64,000 nt of DNA from DATGUN01 sp035301285 (GCA_035301285.1 DATGUN010000038.1:134292-198291), one strand, 5' to 3'. Positions 36,153 through 44,969 are shown, numbered from the stretch's first letter. The notes: generated from the letters alone by a model not told the origin. A program made the numbers and translations.

Positions 36153-36197
36153 TTGACAGGGTAGAAGTCATTGGTTCGAATCCAATATGGCTCATCA
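36153..36197 (+). repeat. attR, 45-bp direct repeat of the tRNA-Val 3' end
   Basis: Identical to 28044-28088. The 5' half of the tRNA is missing here, so it is an attachment remnant and not a tRNA gene. Confidence 0.9.
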
Positions 36198-36205
36198 CAA
36201 AAGAA

Positions 36206-36246
36206 GAGGCTATAAACCTTGATTCAACGAGGTTTATAGCCTTTTT
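36206..36246 (+). terminator. Terminator beyond attR
   Basis: AGGCTATAAACCT pairs perfectly with AGGTTTATAGCCT, followed by a T run; this may have been a terminator for an earlier tRNA arrangement. Confidence 0.85.
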
Positions 36247-36487
36247 ATCTTTGTGTTAAAGACTTTTCGTTATATGATCTTTCTTAAATCGTAGCACTTT
36301 ATTTTTCTAACCTATTTTAGTCGTCTAAAATTGAGTTAAACACATCTGATATGTTGTCGTCATCATTCAAAAAATGCGAATAAATTTGAAGCGTCACATT
36401 TGTCGTTTATTATTTGGTATATTTTCTCGATACATAGTTATGTTAGAATTTAGTTACATTCTATAGAAAAATCACGGAGGGTTTATT

Positions 36488-36736
36488 ATGAAAAAAGGAG
36501 AATGGTTTACTAAACCAGTAATAAGCTCAAAAAAAGCCCAAATGTTTTATTGGCCAGGAGCGATTCTGCTATTTGTATCTCTTCTATTTGGTTTAAAATA
36601 TTGGGCGGAATTCGATGGAAGTTTTAGGTTTAATCTATTAATATTCCCCGTTTGCTTCAGTTTTTCCTTGTTTTTTTTATTAAACTATAGAAAAATTTAT
36701 ATAAAAGAAGCTGAAGAAAGCAAGGAATCGTCATAA
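36488..36736 (+). CDS. Small two-helix membrane protein
   Basis: 82 residues with hydrophobic segments at about 20-40 and 48-67 and a charged C-terminus. ATG at 36488 follows CGGAGGG. It lies between att copies two and three, so it may be cargo of an older integration. A deleted, inverted copy lies at 37389-37546. No family recognised. Confidence 0.65.
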   Translation: MKKGEWFTKPVISSKKAQMFYWPGAILLFVSLLFGLKYWAEFDGSFRFNLLIFPVCFSFSLFFLLNYRKIYIKEAEESKESS

Positions 36737-36916
36737 CTTTTATTCATTTGATCGTTATAAATGGCCCTACACCTGAAACTGTCTGTTCATTTCAATTGAT
36801 GTATTTATTTGGATATCATTCTTCGTAGGTTCGGTTGTTATAAATAAACCCTGATATAAAGGGGTTAAAAGAAAGGATGAAATTTAAAAATACTAGTCGG
36901 AATGAACAAAATTCCC

Positions 36917-36974
36917 TTGATAGTGTAGAAGTCATTGGTTCGAATCCAATATGGCCCATCATGAAGAACGCTTG
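36917..36974 (+). repeat. Third, diverged tRNA-Val 3'-end copy
   Basis: Matches the att core with three substitutions (TTGATAGTG for TTGACAGGG, and GGCCC for GGCTC). Unlike attR, it also shares the flank ATGAAGAACGCTTGT with the sequence right of the intact tRNA at 28088. Confidence 0.85.
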
Positions 36975-36998
36975 TCCTATCAAGGAATAAGCGTTTTT
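36967..36998 (+). terminator. Terminator after third att copy
   Basis: AACGCTT/AAGCGTT with six T; related to the terminator after the intact tRNA-Val. Confidence 0.75.
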
Positions 36999-37081
36999 TG
37001 TATTGTTTTTCAACTCAATTTGTATATAAAACCACATAGTGGGGAGCCTACCATTAAATATGATGATGGAGGCTGAAACCC

Positions 37082-37291
37082 ATGAAAAACAAAAATAATT
37101 ACGAGAAACATTATCGGAATGTCCTGAGAGAAACCCGTAATCCAGCGATTTTGAATGACGTCATCACAAATGATATCGAACAATATCCCGTCCATAATGA
37201 GGAGATGATGGATGACCATTCTTTGTCGCATGTGCAAGAAGTTGCACGCGATAATATTGACGGAAAAAAGTGGCAAAATATGGATGATTGA
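37082..37291 (+). CDS. Small charged hypothetical protein
   Basis: 69 residues, hydrophilic and rich in Asn, Asp and Glu (KNNYEKHYRNVLRETRNPAI). A GGAGG lies 10 bases before the ATG. No membrane segment, no recognised family. A short cytoplasmic protein is likely but not certain. Confidence 0.5.
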   Translation: MKNKNNYEKHYRNVLRETRNPAILNDVITNDIEQYPVHNEEMMDDHSLSHVQEVARDNIDGKKWQNMDD

Positions 37292-37388
37292 AATAAAAGA
37301 TAAATACAAGGAGGCAAAGGAATCTGCTACAAAACCCCGCCAAAAAAAATGAATGACCTTCATTAGGGGGATAAGAATGGATGGCTCC

Positions 37389-37546
37389 TTATTTTGATTC
37401 GGATTCTTTTAAATAAATTTTTCGGTACGTCAACAAGAAGAATAAAGATAAAGTAAAGCAAACAGGGAATATGAATAGCTTAAATCTAAAGCTGCCATCG
37501 AATTTCAGAATTTATTACTGGTCGTAAACCAATCTCCTTTTTTAAC
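37389..37546 (-). pseudogene. Deleted inverted copy of the 36488-36736 membrane gene
   Basis: Read on the minus strand it aligns with that gene at both ends (AAAAAAGGAGATTGGTTTAC at the start; TTCGATGG to the CCGAAAAATTTATTTAAAAG region at the end). It lacks about 75 bases of the middle, has GTT in place of the start codon, and is out of frame. It is therefore a degenerate paralogue. Confidence 0.8.
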
Positions 37547-37699
37547 CTCTCTGTCATTTTATTTCTATAACTAAACATTAACATAGCTCGTATCGGCTGC
37601 CCTTAAAAATATAGATCTTTTCAAGACAGATTATCCTTAGAATGATAGAATGGATTGAAATGGGAAAAGATGATTATTTAGATGGAGGAAGCCAGTATA

Positions 37700-38278
37700 A
37701 TGACAAACTTAAATATATTATGGGATTTTGATGGAACGATATTTAATACATATCCAGCTTATACAAAAATATTCAAGAAGGTTTTGAACAATGACAGCAT
37801 TACTTATGAAGAGGCATACAAAAATTTAAAAATATCGATCAGTTACGCCTGTGATTATTACAGATTATCAGATACTCAAATACGAGAATACAAGTCTCTG
37901 GTAGAGAATATCTCCCCTCAGGAAATGAAGCCATTTGATCATGTGGAAGATGTTCTGAAAACAGCGAACAAAAATGTGATCATGACACATAAAGACAGGG
38001 AAAGCGTTCATAAAATATTAGCATACTACGGCTGGGAAACATATTTCACTGACATGGTTGCAGGCGATGACGGATTTCCTCGCAAACCGGATAAATCATC
38101 TTATGAATACTTGCACAAGGATCATGAACTTGACTTGGCGATTGGTGACCGAGAACTTGATATCATCCCAGCAAATGAAATTGGAATAGCAACCTGTCTC
38201 TTTCAAAATGAAAATAGTCAATTAGCTGATTATTATCTGGATGATTATAAAGCATTTTGGGAAACAGTTCGTTTATAG
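37700..38278 (+). CDS. HAD-superfamily phosphatase
   Basis: 192 residues. Motif I is WDFDGTIF (Asp nucleophile and acid), motif II is VIMTHKDR, the motif III Lys is in FPRKPDKSS, and motif IV is GDRELDI. A helical cap (about 20-85) follows motif I, the HAD-IA layout. The ATG at 37700 has GGAGG 10 bases upstream. The substrate is unknown; phosphoglycolate- or sugar-phosphate-like compounds are common for this group. Confidence 0.85.
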   Translation: MTNLNILWDFDGTIFNTYPAYTKIFKKVLNNDSITYEEAYKNLKISISYACDYYRLSDTQIREYKSLVENISPQEMKPFDHVEDVLKTANKNVIMTHKDRESVHKILAYYGWETYFTDMVAGDDGFPRKPDKSSYEYLHKDHELDLAIGDRELDIIPANEIGIATCLFQNENSQLADYYLDDYKAFWETVRL

Positions 38279-38307
38279 CGTCAATATATGTTTTTAGGAG
38301 GATCACG

Positions 38308-38862
38308 ATGAAGAACATTTATATTGTCAGACATTGTGAGGCAGAGGGTCAATCTCCACCCGCTCCCTTAACAGAGAGGGGAGTCGTTCAGGCACAAGAA
38401 CTTGCAGATTTCCTTGAAGACGTTCAAGTGGATTATATTGTATCGAGTCCTTTCGAACGGGCGCTGCAAACAATTCAACCCTTTGCAGGTAGGCGGAATA
38501 TGGAAGTTGTGGAGGATATGCGGTTATCCGAACGCGTATTAAGTTCCAATCCGATGTCTGATTGGGCGGAAAAATTGGAAGCAACCTATCAAGACCTAAA
38601 TTTAAAATTTGAAGGCGGAGAATCCAGTAGCGACGCGATGAAACGCATTGTCTCTGTTGTGGAGGACATATGTGAGAGCGATTCAGAGAATGCCGTCATT
38701 GTGGCACATGGTGGCATTTTAACATTATTGCTCTATTTCTATACCCCACATTTTTCGTTTGACCGATGGGAAGGAATGAGCAATCCTGATGTATACCTAT
38801 TAAAGCGTTCGGAAGGTAAAAATGAAGTAAAGCGGATATGGGAAGAAGGGATGTCTTTTTAA
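38308..38862 (+). CDS. Histidine phosphatase (phosphoglycerate mutase-like)
   Basis: 184 residues. The catalytic RHCEAEG (RHG motif, His9) and the second His in VIVAHGGIL are intact. Length suits a cofactor-independent phosphatase of the PhoE/CobC group and not a glycolytic mutase. The ATG at 38308 follows AGGAGG. Co-directional with the HAD gene, 29 bases apart. Confidence 0.88.
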   Translation: MKNIYIVRHCEAEGQSPPAPLTERGVVQAQELADFLEDVQVDYIVSSPFERALQTIQPFAGRRNMEVVEDMRLSERVLSSNPMSDWAEKLEATYQDLNLKFEGGESSSDAMKRIVSVVEDICESDSENAVIVAHGGILTLLLYFYTPHFSFDRWEGMSNPDVYLLKRSEGKNEVKRIWEEGMSF

Positions 38863-38985
38863 ATGCGATTTTGCTGGACGCCGTTTATTTGACAAATAAC
38901 GGTGTTCATCATACAATTACCTTGAATTCGAGACAATTACATGGCACATAATGACATTTGTTTAATGTTTGTGAGGAGGGTCTAC

Positions 38986-39603
38986 ATGAAACATGTATTC
39001 ATAGAAGGTAGCGGCATACATAAACCGACATTTTTGATGTTACATGGAACTGGAGGAGATGAGTCTGACTTACTTCCGTTGGCTGAGAAAGTAGACGAGA
39101 ATGCATCCGTATTAAGTGTTCGTGGTCAAATTTCGGAAAACGGGATGCCGCGTTTTTTTAAGCGTTTGGCTGAAGGTGTATTTGATGAAGACGATCTAAT
39201 TTACCGTACTGAAGAATTAAATGAGTTTCTTGATTGGGCAAGCAGGGAATATGAATTCGACCGTCAAAATGTCGTGGCCATCGGTTATTCTAACGGAGCC
39301 AATATAGCGGCAAGTCTTCTCTTTCATTATAAAGATGCATTAAAGGGGGCCATTTTGCATCATCCGATGGTCCCAAGACGGAATATGGAACTTCCCGATT
39401 TATCAGGTAAAGCGGTATTTATCGCAGCAGGAAAAAATGATCCGATTTGTTCCCCGAATGAAACAGAAGAATTGCAGTCATTGTTGAAAGAAGCCAACGC
39501 CAACGTAGAATTGCACTGGGAAAACAGCGGACATCAATTAACCTTGCAAGAAGTGGAAGCCGCCAGAAAATGGTATGGCAATCTACAATCATCACATTTT
39601 TAA
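38986..39603 (+). CDS. Alpha/beta hydrolase, MhqD/carboxylesterase-like
   Basis: 205 residues. Oxyanion loop LHGTGGDE, nucleophile elbow GYSNGA (Ser), and C-terminal SGHQL (His) form the catalytic triad, with Asp in AGKNDPI. The family (phospholipase/carboxylesterase, B. subtilis MhqD) is linked to quinone or electrophile resistance. The ATG at 38986 follows GAGGAGGG. A VOC dioxygenase-like gene lies a short way downstream, a combination also seen in mhq loci. Confidence 0.85.
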   Translation: MKHVFIEGSGIHKPTFLMLHGTGGDESDLLPLAEKVDENASVLSVRGQISENGMPRFFKRLAEGVFDEDDLIYRTEELNEFLDWASREYEFDRQNVVAIGYSNGANIAASLLFHYKDALKGAILHHPMVPRRNMELPDLSGKAVFIAAGKNDPICSPNETEELQSLLKEANANVELHWENSGHQLTLQEVEAARKWYGNLQSSHF

Positions 39604-39622
39604 TTGCTTGAATCATAAAGGT

Positions 39623-39660
39623 AGCGACCAAACCCCAGAGTTTGGTCGTTATTATCTTTT
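39623..39660 (+). terminator. Terminator after the hydrolase gene
   Basis: GCGACCAAAC/GTTTGGTCGT stem followed by a T-rich stretch. Confidence 0.75.
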
Positions 39661-39843
39661 CTCCTATAGGAATTGGATCATTTTCAAACTCCTTCCCCTT
39701 AAATCAATGTTTTGCGAGCCCCTATTAAAAATGAGAAAACGCGTCCTGGGCAATCTCATCTTTAAAAGATTATGAGTTTCATCGCTCATTCGTGTATAAT
39801 GGATGAAGTGGATTTGGATAATGTTTTAGGGGGATTTTCATAA

Positions 39844-40230
39844 ATGTGGTTTTTTGTGATTTGGCTCGTCATATCCTATATATTAGGCGTATTATACGCA
39901 TCAGGTTTTACATCCATGAAGTATATCAAATTTCAAGATTGGCCTGATAACGAGAAACGAGCTGCAGAAAAAAAGGCAATCATCCTTATTATCGTTGGTC
40001 TTGCCAGCGTTGTTGCAATAGGCATATACGGCGTCATGAAGGAAGGGATGCTCTTTCTTCTATTATTGATAGCGACACAAGCGTACAATATTTTCGGGCA
40101 AATACGCCATGTGCGCAAAAGAAGAATTCAGCAAGCCGATGAAGATAAACGAGCGGCTGAAGAAAATGTGGAGAATCCTCAAGATGCCGAGCGTGAAGGG
40201 CGTGGAACACCCGGCAAGCCAGAAGAATGA
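39844..40230 (+). CDS. Three-helix membrane protein with charged tail
   Basis: 128 residues. Hydrophobic segments lie at about 2-20, 44-62 and 66-84, followed by a highly charged tail (RHVRKRRIQQADEDKRAAEENVE) predicted to be cytoplasmic. No family recognised. ATG at 39844 follows a GGGGG stretch. It precedes the VOC gene by 48 bases. Confidence 0.7.
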   Translation: MWFFVIWLVISYILGVLYASGFTSMKYIKFQDWPDNEKRAAEKKAIILIIVGLASVVAIGIYGVMKEGMLFLLLLIATQAYNIFGQIRHVRKRRIQQADEDKRAAEENVENPQDAEREGRGTPGKPEE

Positions 40231-40278
40231 AAGTTGACGGATCTCAGGATTTCATTGTGTACGTCTGGAGATGATTTG

Positions 40279-40941
40279 ATGTTCAAAAAAGTTATATTTC
40301 ATACACATAAACTAAAAGCATTGCAACGTTTCTATGCAAATGTATTGGAGTTGGATATTACGAATCAGTCCGACGAGGGCTTTACTGTTAAGATTGGGAC
40401 CACGGATGTAACTTTTCAATTATCTGATGAAAAGGCACGTTATCATTTTGCAATCAATATACCTGGAAACCAATTTGTTCTTATGAAATATTGGATGCAG
40501 GACCGATTGACATTGAATAAAACAAGTGGTTTGAATGAAGTCTATTATTCTAGTTTTGATGCTGATTCCATGTATTTCGAAGATCCTGCGGGCAATCTAA
40601 TAGAATTGATTGGTCGACGTAAACGCGATCTTTTCGGTACTTTGACGAAAGAAGCTTTTTTTGATGTGAGTGAAGTAGCACTGGTGACACCAAACGTTTC
40701 AGAAATCGGGGAGACATTGCAGGATATTGGAATTCCCCTTCGTCATGGTTCGGAAGTCAATCCAAAAGGCGTTAACTTTTTAGGTATGGGGGATACATAT
40801 ATTGCCCTTGCGCCATCGCCTTGGAAGTGGAATTTTTCGGATATGGAAGCACGTACATATCCTGTGGAAATAACATTATGGAATGACAAATGGATACGAT
40901 TGGATGGAGACGGCTTTTTGGAAGTGGATGAAAAGGCTTAG
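40279..40941 (+). CDS. VOC-family (glyoxalase/dioxygenase-like) protein
   Basis: 220 residues with two VOC modules: FKKVIFHTHKLKALQRFYANVLEL begins the first, and DVSEVALVTPNVSEIGETL the second. YFEDPAGNLIELI is the typical metal-site strand with Glu. The ATG at 40279 follows GGAGATGA. It might be a ring-cleaving dioxygenase, a lyase, or a resistance protein; the sequence does not decide. Confidence 0.82.
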   Translation: MFKKVIFHTHKLKALQRFYANVLELDITNQSDEGFTVKIGTTDVTFQLSDEKARYHFAINIPGNQFVLMKYWMQDRLTLNKTSGLNEVYYSSFDADSMYFEDPAGNLIELIGRRKRDLFGTLTKEAFFDVSEVALVTPNVSEIGETLQDIGIPLRHGSEVNPKGVNFLGMGDTYIALAPSPWKWNFSDMEARTYPVEITLWNDKWIRLDGDGFLEVDEKA

Positions 40942-40979
40942 TGAGCGATTTTTTGATGCATTTTCTTTTTTTCTTATAA

Positions 40980-41045
40980 GAAACCCCTCAGAGATATGCC
41001 AGCCATTTTAAAGGATGGTCCATATTGTCTAAGGGGCTTTTTGTG
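40980..41045. terminator. Shared terminator between VOC and thyA genes
   Basis: AAACCCCTCAGA/TCTAAGGGGCTTTTT hairpin with a long loop; the T run favours the plus strand, and the minus strand has TTTCTT. Confidence 0.6.
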
Positions 41046-41897
41046 TTATATAGCAACTTCACTACGAATTTTTTCACCGTGTTTATAGTTTTTGACGACA
41101 ATGTCATCTAAACCGTATTGGTAAAAATCCTTAATTTCCGGATTCACCCATAATTCGGGCTGATCATATTCCTCAGCCTGGATGACTTTTTTTGCAAGAT
41201 CAATCTGGTTGTCATAGAGATGGACATTGCCCATCTGATGTGTAAATGTGCCGACTTTAAAATCAAACACATTGGCAATGGCGCATTGCAGTGCGTAATA
41301 CCCCGCCCAGTTCGTTGGCAATCCCAATAAGGAATCAACACTTCTCTGGATGAGGTTAAAGTCCAATCTGCCATTTCTGACATTGAACTGGCCTGCCCAA
41401 GCACATTCCTGAAGTGCTTTATGACGGACATCATTTGCATTCCAGTAAGCAAACATGATTCTTCTTGAATAAGGATGATGTTTCAGGTTATGCAAGATGG
41501 TGTCCACTTGATCAAGGTGAAGTGTTTCGCCGTTATGTTCAATCGTTTCAATTTGATTTTTTAATTGATAGGCATAACTTCTTCCGATGGTATGGTCACT
41601 CATTTCCCATTCTTTCCAATAGGTGATGCCCAGTTTTTCAAAATCTTCTATTTTATTCACCTTCAGACGAAAGAAAGCATGGACGACCTCCTTGATGGAG
41701 GATTTGACCGGTGTATGTTTCGATGTAATGATTGGTAACTCTCCGGGTTCGAATTTGGCTTGTATGCCGAAAATGCTTTTGGAATGGGCGGGTGTGCCAT
41801 CGGCATAGACCGGGCGGACCTTTCCATCCGTATCCCATTCGCCGTTCGTTAAAATGTCATTGAGTATTTCTTTGTATTTTTTATCTGCAACTGCCAT
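41046..41897 (-). CDS. thyA: Thymidylate synthase (ThyA class)
   Basis: Methylates dUMP to dTMP using methylenetetrahydrofolate. The 283 residues include the catalytic Cys165 (ALQECAWAG), the paired arginines SRR near 145, the signature QRSVDSLLGLPTNWAGYYAL, and the C-terminal YKHG region. The sequence resembles the ThyA of B. subtilis and its phages more than the ThyB type. The ATG at 41897 follows AAGGAG. No dihydrofolate reductase gene follows, contrary to the common thy-dfr pairing. Confidence 0.93.
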   Translation of the reverse strand: MAVADKKYKEILNDILTNGEWDTDGKVRPVYADGTPAHSKSIFGIQAKFEPGELPIITSKHTPVKSSIKEVVHAFFRLKVNKIEDFEKLGITYWKEWEMSDHTIGRSYAYQLKNQIETIEHNGETLHLDQVDTILHNLKHHPYSRRIMFAYWNANDVRHKALQECAWAGQFNVRNGRLDFNLIQRSVDSLLGLPTNWAGYYALQCAIANVFDFKVGTFTHQMGNVHLYDNQIDLAKKVIQAEEYDQPELWVNPEIKDFYQYGLDDIVVKNYKHGEKIRSEVAI

Positions 41898-41996
41898 TAA
41901 TCTCAACTCCTTATATGATGACAAGTAGTCAATACAATGTATATTCTATGATACCATATCCATAAAACGTTTGAAGTCCTAAAAAATATTAAGTTA

Positions 41997-42398
41997 TCAG
42001 TCTAGCATTGTGATGAATGCGACCAGTGATACAATGGGCATAGGTAACGCAAGTCCCAGTCCAACCATACCAAGCTGCTGCACCCGTCCCTTTATTTTAT
42101 CTGGTGTGCCAACCCGCATCTGCAAAAAGGAAAAAGTTACAGCGAATCCCATCAATAGAAGGACAATGATAAAGGGTGTCATCAAATCGTTGATGGACAT
42201 TCCCTGTTCCATTTTAGCAAATCCGATAACGACCAATATGATAGGAATGATCTCCGAAATGGATGCACCTAATATCAAATTCATCTGTGCTTTCTCGATG
42301 TTTTCAGGGTCGTACTTGATTTTATCCATGTTCCACTTTAGGATGAATGAAATGGCTAATACAGCAATGACCGATGCGGTGACAAAAAGATAAGGCAT
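41997..42398 (-). CDS. Four-helix membrane protein resembling ATP synthase subunit c
   Basis: 133 residues with hydrophobic stretches at about 3-20, 40-62, 72-92 and 108-130. LILGASISEIIPIILVVIGF looks like the outer helix of F/V-type c subunits, including an acidic residue inside the helix. The ATG at 42398 follows GGGAGGT. There is no other ATP synthase gene nearby, so the resemblance may be superficial. Confidence 0.65.
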   Translation of the reverse strand: MPYLFVTASVIAVLAISFILKWNMDKIKYDPENIEKAQMNLILGASISEIIPIILVVIGFAKMEQGMSINDLMTPFIIVLLLMGFAVTFSFLQMRVGTPDKIKGRVQQLGMVGLGLALPMPIVSLVAFITMLD

Positions 42399-42574
42399 AC
42401 ACTTAACCTCCCATTCTATGTAAGTCTAGTCTACAATAAGAAAGTGATCAATGCCATAGGGGAATTGATTTCTGGATGGAGAGAAATGGACCCACGAACG
42501 GATGAAATTCAATTCTTTTGAATAAAGGAAGGTATATATGCGCAAGGGACGATACATAAAAAGGTGATGATAGC

Positions 42575-42979
42575 ATGAAGAGAACGGTCGAATATATTTT
42601 AACCATGTGTGGGGGGCTGGTTGGATTATCCTTCTGTGTAGTCGGGATTATTTTTTTAGTCTGGGAAAACAACCCATCGTATTTGGACACATTATATCAT
42701 ACGTGGCCGGAAAAGGAGTACGGGCTGTTACTTGAATTGATGGAAAACATTACGATGGATTGGATTGTACCTGGTATCGTTTGTGTTGTTCTAGCAGCTG
42801 TGTTGCTATATGGTTTGATAAAGGATAGACATTTATTGGTGATCGCGTGGGTAAGTATGGCGCTTCCTGGTATATTAACGTTCTTTTCCGCTTATGGATC
42901 ATTGCCGGCGATATTTTTGATTATTACTGGATTGATCATTCTTGTACGTCATGCGACCCATCCCCATTATACGGCGTAA
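42575..42979 (+). CDS. DUF4064-like membrane protein
   Basis: 134 residues with four membrane helices (about 8-30, 65-85, 90-105, 108-125) and an extracellular loop between the first two. The N-terminal MKRTVEYILTMCGGLVGL pattern fits the DUF4064 family of small Firmicutes membrane proteins. ATG at 42575 follows AAGGTGATGA. Function unknown. It is upstream of a two-component system. Confidence 0.7.
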   Translation: MKRTVEYILTMCGGLVGLSFCVVGIIFLVWENNPSYLDTLYHTWPEKEYGLLLELMENITMDWIVPGIVCVVLAAVLLYGLIKDRHLLVIAWVSMALPGILTFFSAYGSLPAIFLIITGLIILVRHATHPHYTA

Positions 42980-43117
42980 AAATGTTGAAAGATGATTATG
43001 GCTACGACATCAGAATGGACGGGTGGATCCCATTCAAACATATTATTTTTTCTTTACTAAATCAGGTGTCATCGGTAATATGAACATAGGAAACATTCGA
43101 CCGAATGGAGGATACAG

Positions 43118-43759
43118 ATGGGGATAAAAGTCCTGATAGCGGATGATAATTCATTTATACGTGAAGGCATGAACATCATTCTTTCGTCATATGACGACTT
43201 TGACATTGTGGCACTTGTTGAAAACGGGCAAGAAGCAGTTGATTACTGTACGGCACATACGGTTGATATAGCTTTGTTGGATGTTCGAATGCCAATCATG
43301 GACGGCGTGGATGCGACTCGGATCATTGCGGATCGGACTGATGCAAAACCGGTGATTTTAACGACATTCGACAACGATGAATATATTCTTGGAGCCATTC
43401 GGAACGGTGCGAAGGGCTATTTGCTGAAAAACAACGATCCTATCCATATTCGTGATGCGCTAAAAAGTGTTTATTACGGCACAAGCATCATCCAAGATGA
43501 AATGCTGGAAAAACTAAAGACCAGTCTCACCGCCCAAGAAGATCGAAGCACACCACAGATGGATGTAAGTGAGTTCACTGAACGTGAAGTGGAAATCATG
43601 GCACTGATTGCAAAAGGTTACTCCAATAAAGAGATTGCAAATGATATGTATATTTCCGTCGGCACAATCGCTAACTATATCACGACGATTTTGCAGAAAA
43701 CGGGGCTTCAGCATCGTACCCAGATTGCGGTTTATTATTTGACAGGGAACGTGTATTGA
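43118..43759 (+). CDS. NarL/FixJ-family response regulator (LnrK-like)
   Basis: A receiver domain (about 1-120, phospho-Asp in IALLDVRMPIMDG, Lys in GYLLKNN) is joined to a LuxR-type HTH (about 150-210, FTEREVEIMALIAKGYSNKEIA). The partner kinase gene starts one base after the stop. The ABC transporter cluster at 45039-48253 is the likely target, as in the LnrJK-LnrLMN (yfiJKLMN) system of B. subtilis. Confidence 0.9.
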   Translation: MGIKVLIADDNSFIREGMNIILSSYDDFDIVALVENGQEAVDYCTAHTVDIALLDVRMPIMDGVDATRIIADRTDAKPVILTTFDNDEYILGAIRNGAKGYLLKNNDPIHIRDALKSVYYGTSIIQDEMLEKLKTSLTAQEDRSTPQMDVSEFTEREVEIMALIAKGYSNKEIANDMYISVGTIANYITTILQKTGLQHRTQIAVYYLTGNVY

Positions 43760-43760
43760 T

Positions 43761-44897
43761 ATGGAACGCTTTTTGATTATGTTGAAACTGGTGTCAATCG
43801 GGTTTGTTTCATGTCTATTAATGGCATATCCACCGCAAGCAAATCTAGTCGCCTGGTCCGTGCTCTTCATACTCATTTATTTTTCATTGCACATCATGAC
43901 TTTTCTGATCAAAAACCCCATTTTGCGAATAGGCGTCTTGTTGACGTCCATTACCTTGAGTGGTTTAGGTGGGATACATGTTAGCCCCTATTTTTTCTTA
44001 TTGCTTCCTTTATCAATCATTGAATTAATTTCCCATTGGTCTTATTTGAGGATTCCGGGGTTGGTCATAGCCATTTTGCCTATGGGATATGTTCCGGGTC
44101 ATGTGAAAGGCTACTATGTCATCATGACTATTTTTTCTTGGATGATATTCGTTTTGAATGATATGATTACCGAATACCTTGAGAAAAAAGAGAAACAGCT
44201 GGATACAATGCGGTTGACACATGACGGTCTCATGCAAAAAATCACCGAAAACGAGGCGTTCATACGCCAGTCCACATATATGTTCAAATTGGAGGAGCGT
44301 AACCGGATCTCACAACAAATCCATGATGATGTCGGCCATGCTATTACAGGGGCACTCATCCAGATGGAAGCTGCGAAGAAGATGATGGCTGTGGATGAAA
44401 AGAGAGCCGAAGAATTGTTGACGAATGCTATTGGAATCACTCAAGACGGCATATCCAGCATCCATCAAACTTTACGTGACCTAAAACCGACAACTGAACA
44501 ATATGGCATCAATCAATTGAAGTTATATTTAGATGAATTCAAAGCCAATCACCCGATTCAAACGACATTCACGTATCAAGGCGATTTGGATAAAATAAGT
44601 CATCTTCAATGGAAAGTCATTCAAGAAAATGTGCGTGAAACATTTACAAACACACTTAAATATGCGGAAGCGACGCAAATATCAGTCGATGTATCGGTAT
44701 TGAACAAACTTGTGAAAATCGCGGTCAAAGATAATGGAAAAGGAAGAGAGAAAATAACAAAGGGGTTAGGTATTGTCGGTATGGAAGAACGGGCCGCATC
44801 ATTGCATGGCAATCTAATCGTTGATGGTACGAGCGGTTTTTCGGTGACAACCCTTTTACCGCTCCACAATGACAAAAAAGATGTTAACGGTTCCTGA
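43761..44897 (+). CDS. NarX/DesK-type sensor histidine kinase (LnrJ-like)
   Basis: Five or six N-terminal membrane helices (about 5-135) without an extracellular sensing domain, then a HisKA_3 domain with QIHDDVGHAITG (phospho-His), and a HATPase domain (NTLKYAEA; KDNGKGREK). This layout is typical of kinases that sense the membrane or membrane-active compounds. Immediately follows its regulator gene; a terminator separates it from the transporter genes. Confidence 0.9.
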   Translation: MERFLIMLKLVSIGFVSCLLMAYPPQANLVAWSVLFILIYFSLHIMTFLIKNPILRIGVLLTSITLSGLGGIHVSPYFFLLLPLSIIELISHWSYLRIPGLVIAILPMGYVPGHVKGYYVIMTIFSWMIFVLNDMITEYLEKKEKQLDTMRLTHDGLMQKITENEAFIRQSTYMFKLEERNRISQQIHDDVGHAITGALIQMEAAKKMMAVDEKRAEELLTNAIGITQDGISSIHQTLRDLKPTTEQYGINQLKLYLDEFKANHPIQTTFTYQGDLDKISHLQWKVIQENVRETFTNTLKYAEATQISVDVSVLNKLVKIAVKDNGKGREKITKGLGIVGMEERAASLHGNLIVDGTSGFSVTTLLPLHNDKKDVNGS

Positions 44898-44969
44898 TAA
44901 AAGCAGTTACTTCGGCCATCCGACATGATTCATCCACAGAACATGAAAAAGTTCATATCAAGTCATGAA

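Larger units (their letters stand above)
28044..36197. mobile_element. tRNA-Val-integrated genetic island (phage-satellite-like), about 8.1 kb
   Basis: The island is bounded by identical 45-bp copies of the tRNA-Val 3' end. Next to the tRNA are a tyrosine integrase and a repressor on the minus strand; a divergent operon follows (cro-like, HTH, excisionase-like, primase-polymerase, replication ATPase, accessory genes). Order int-repressor/cro-xis-pri-rep is that of phage-inducible islands. No capsid, terminase, relaxase or transfer gene is visible. Base composition is more AT-rich than the neighbours. Confidence 0.88.
36737..37081. other. Intergenic region with third att remnant
   Basis: 345 bases. 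It holds the diverged tRNA-Val 3'-end copy (36917-36974) and its terminator (36967-36998). Nothing else is supported. Confidence 0.5.

Noticed and set aside
36153..36197. Second tRNA-Val gene
   Set aside because: Only the 3' part from the anticodon loop onward is present; the D-arm and 5' acceptor strand are missing, so it is an att remnant. The same holds for 36917-36961.
28014..36197. Complete prophage or conjugative element
   Set aside because: There are no head, tail, terminase, lysis, relaxase or type IV secretion genes in about 8 kb.
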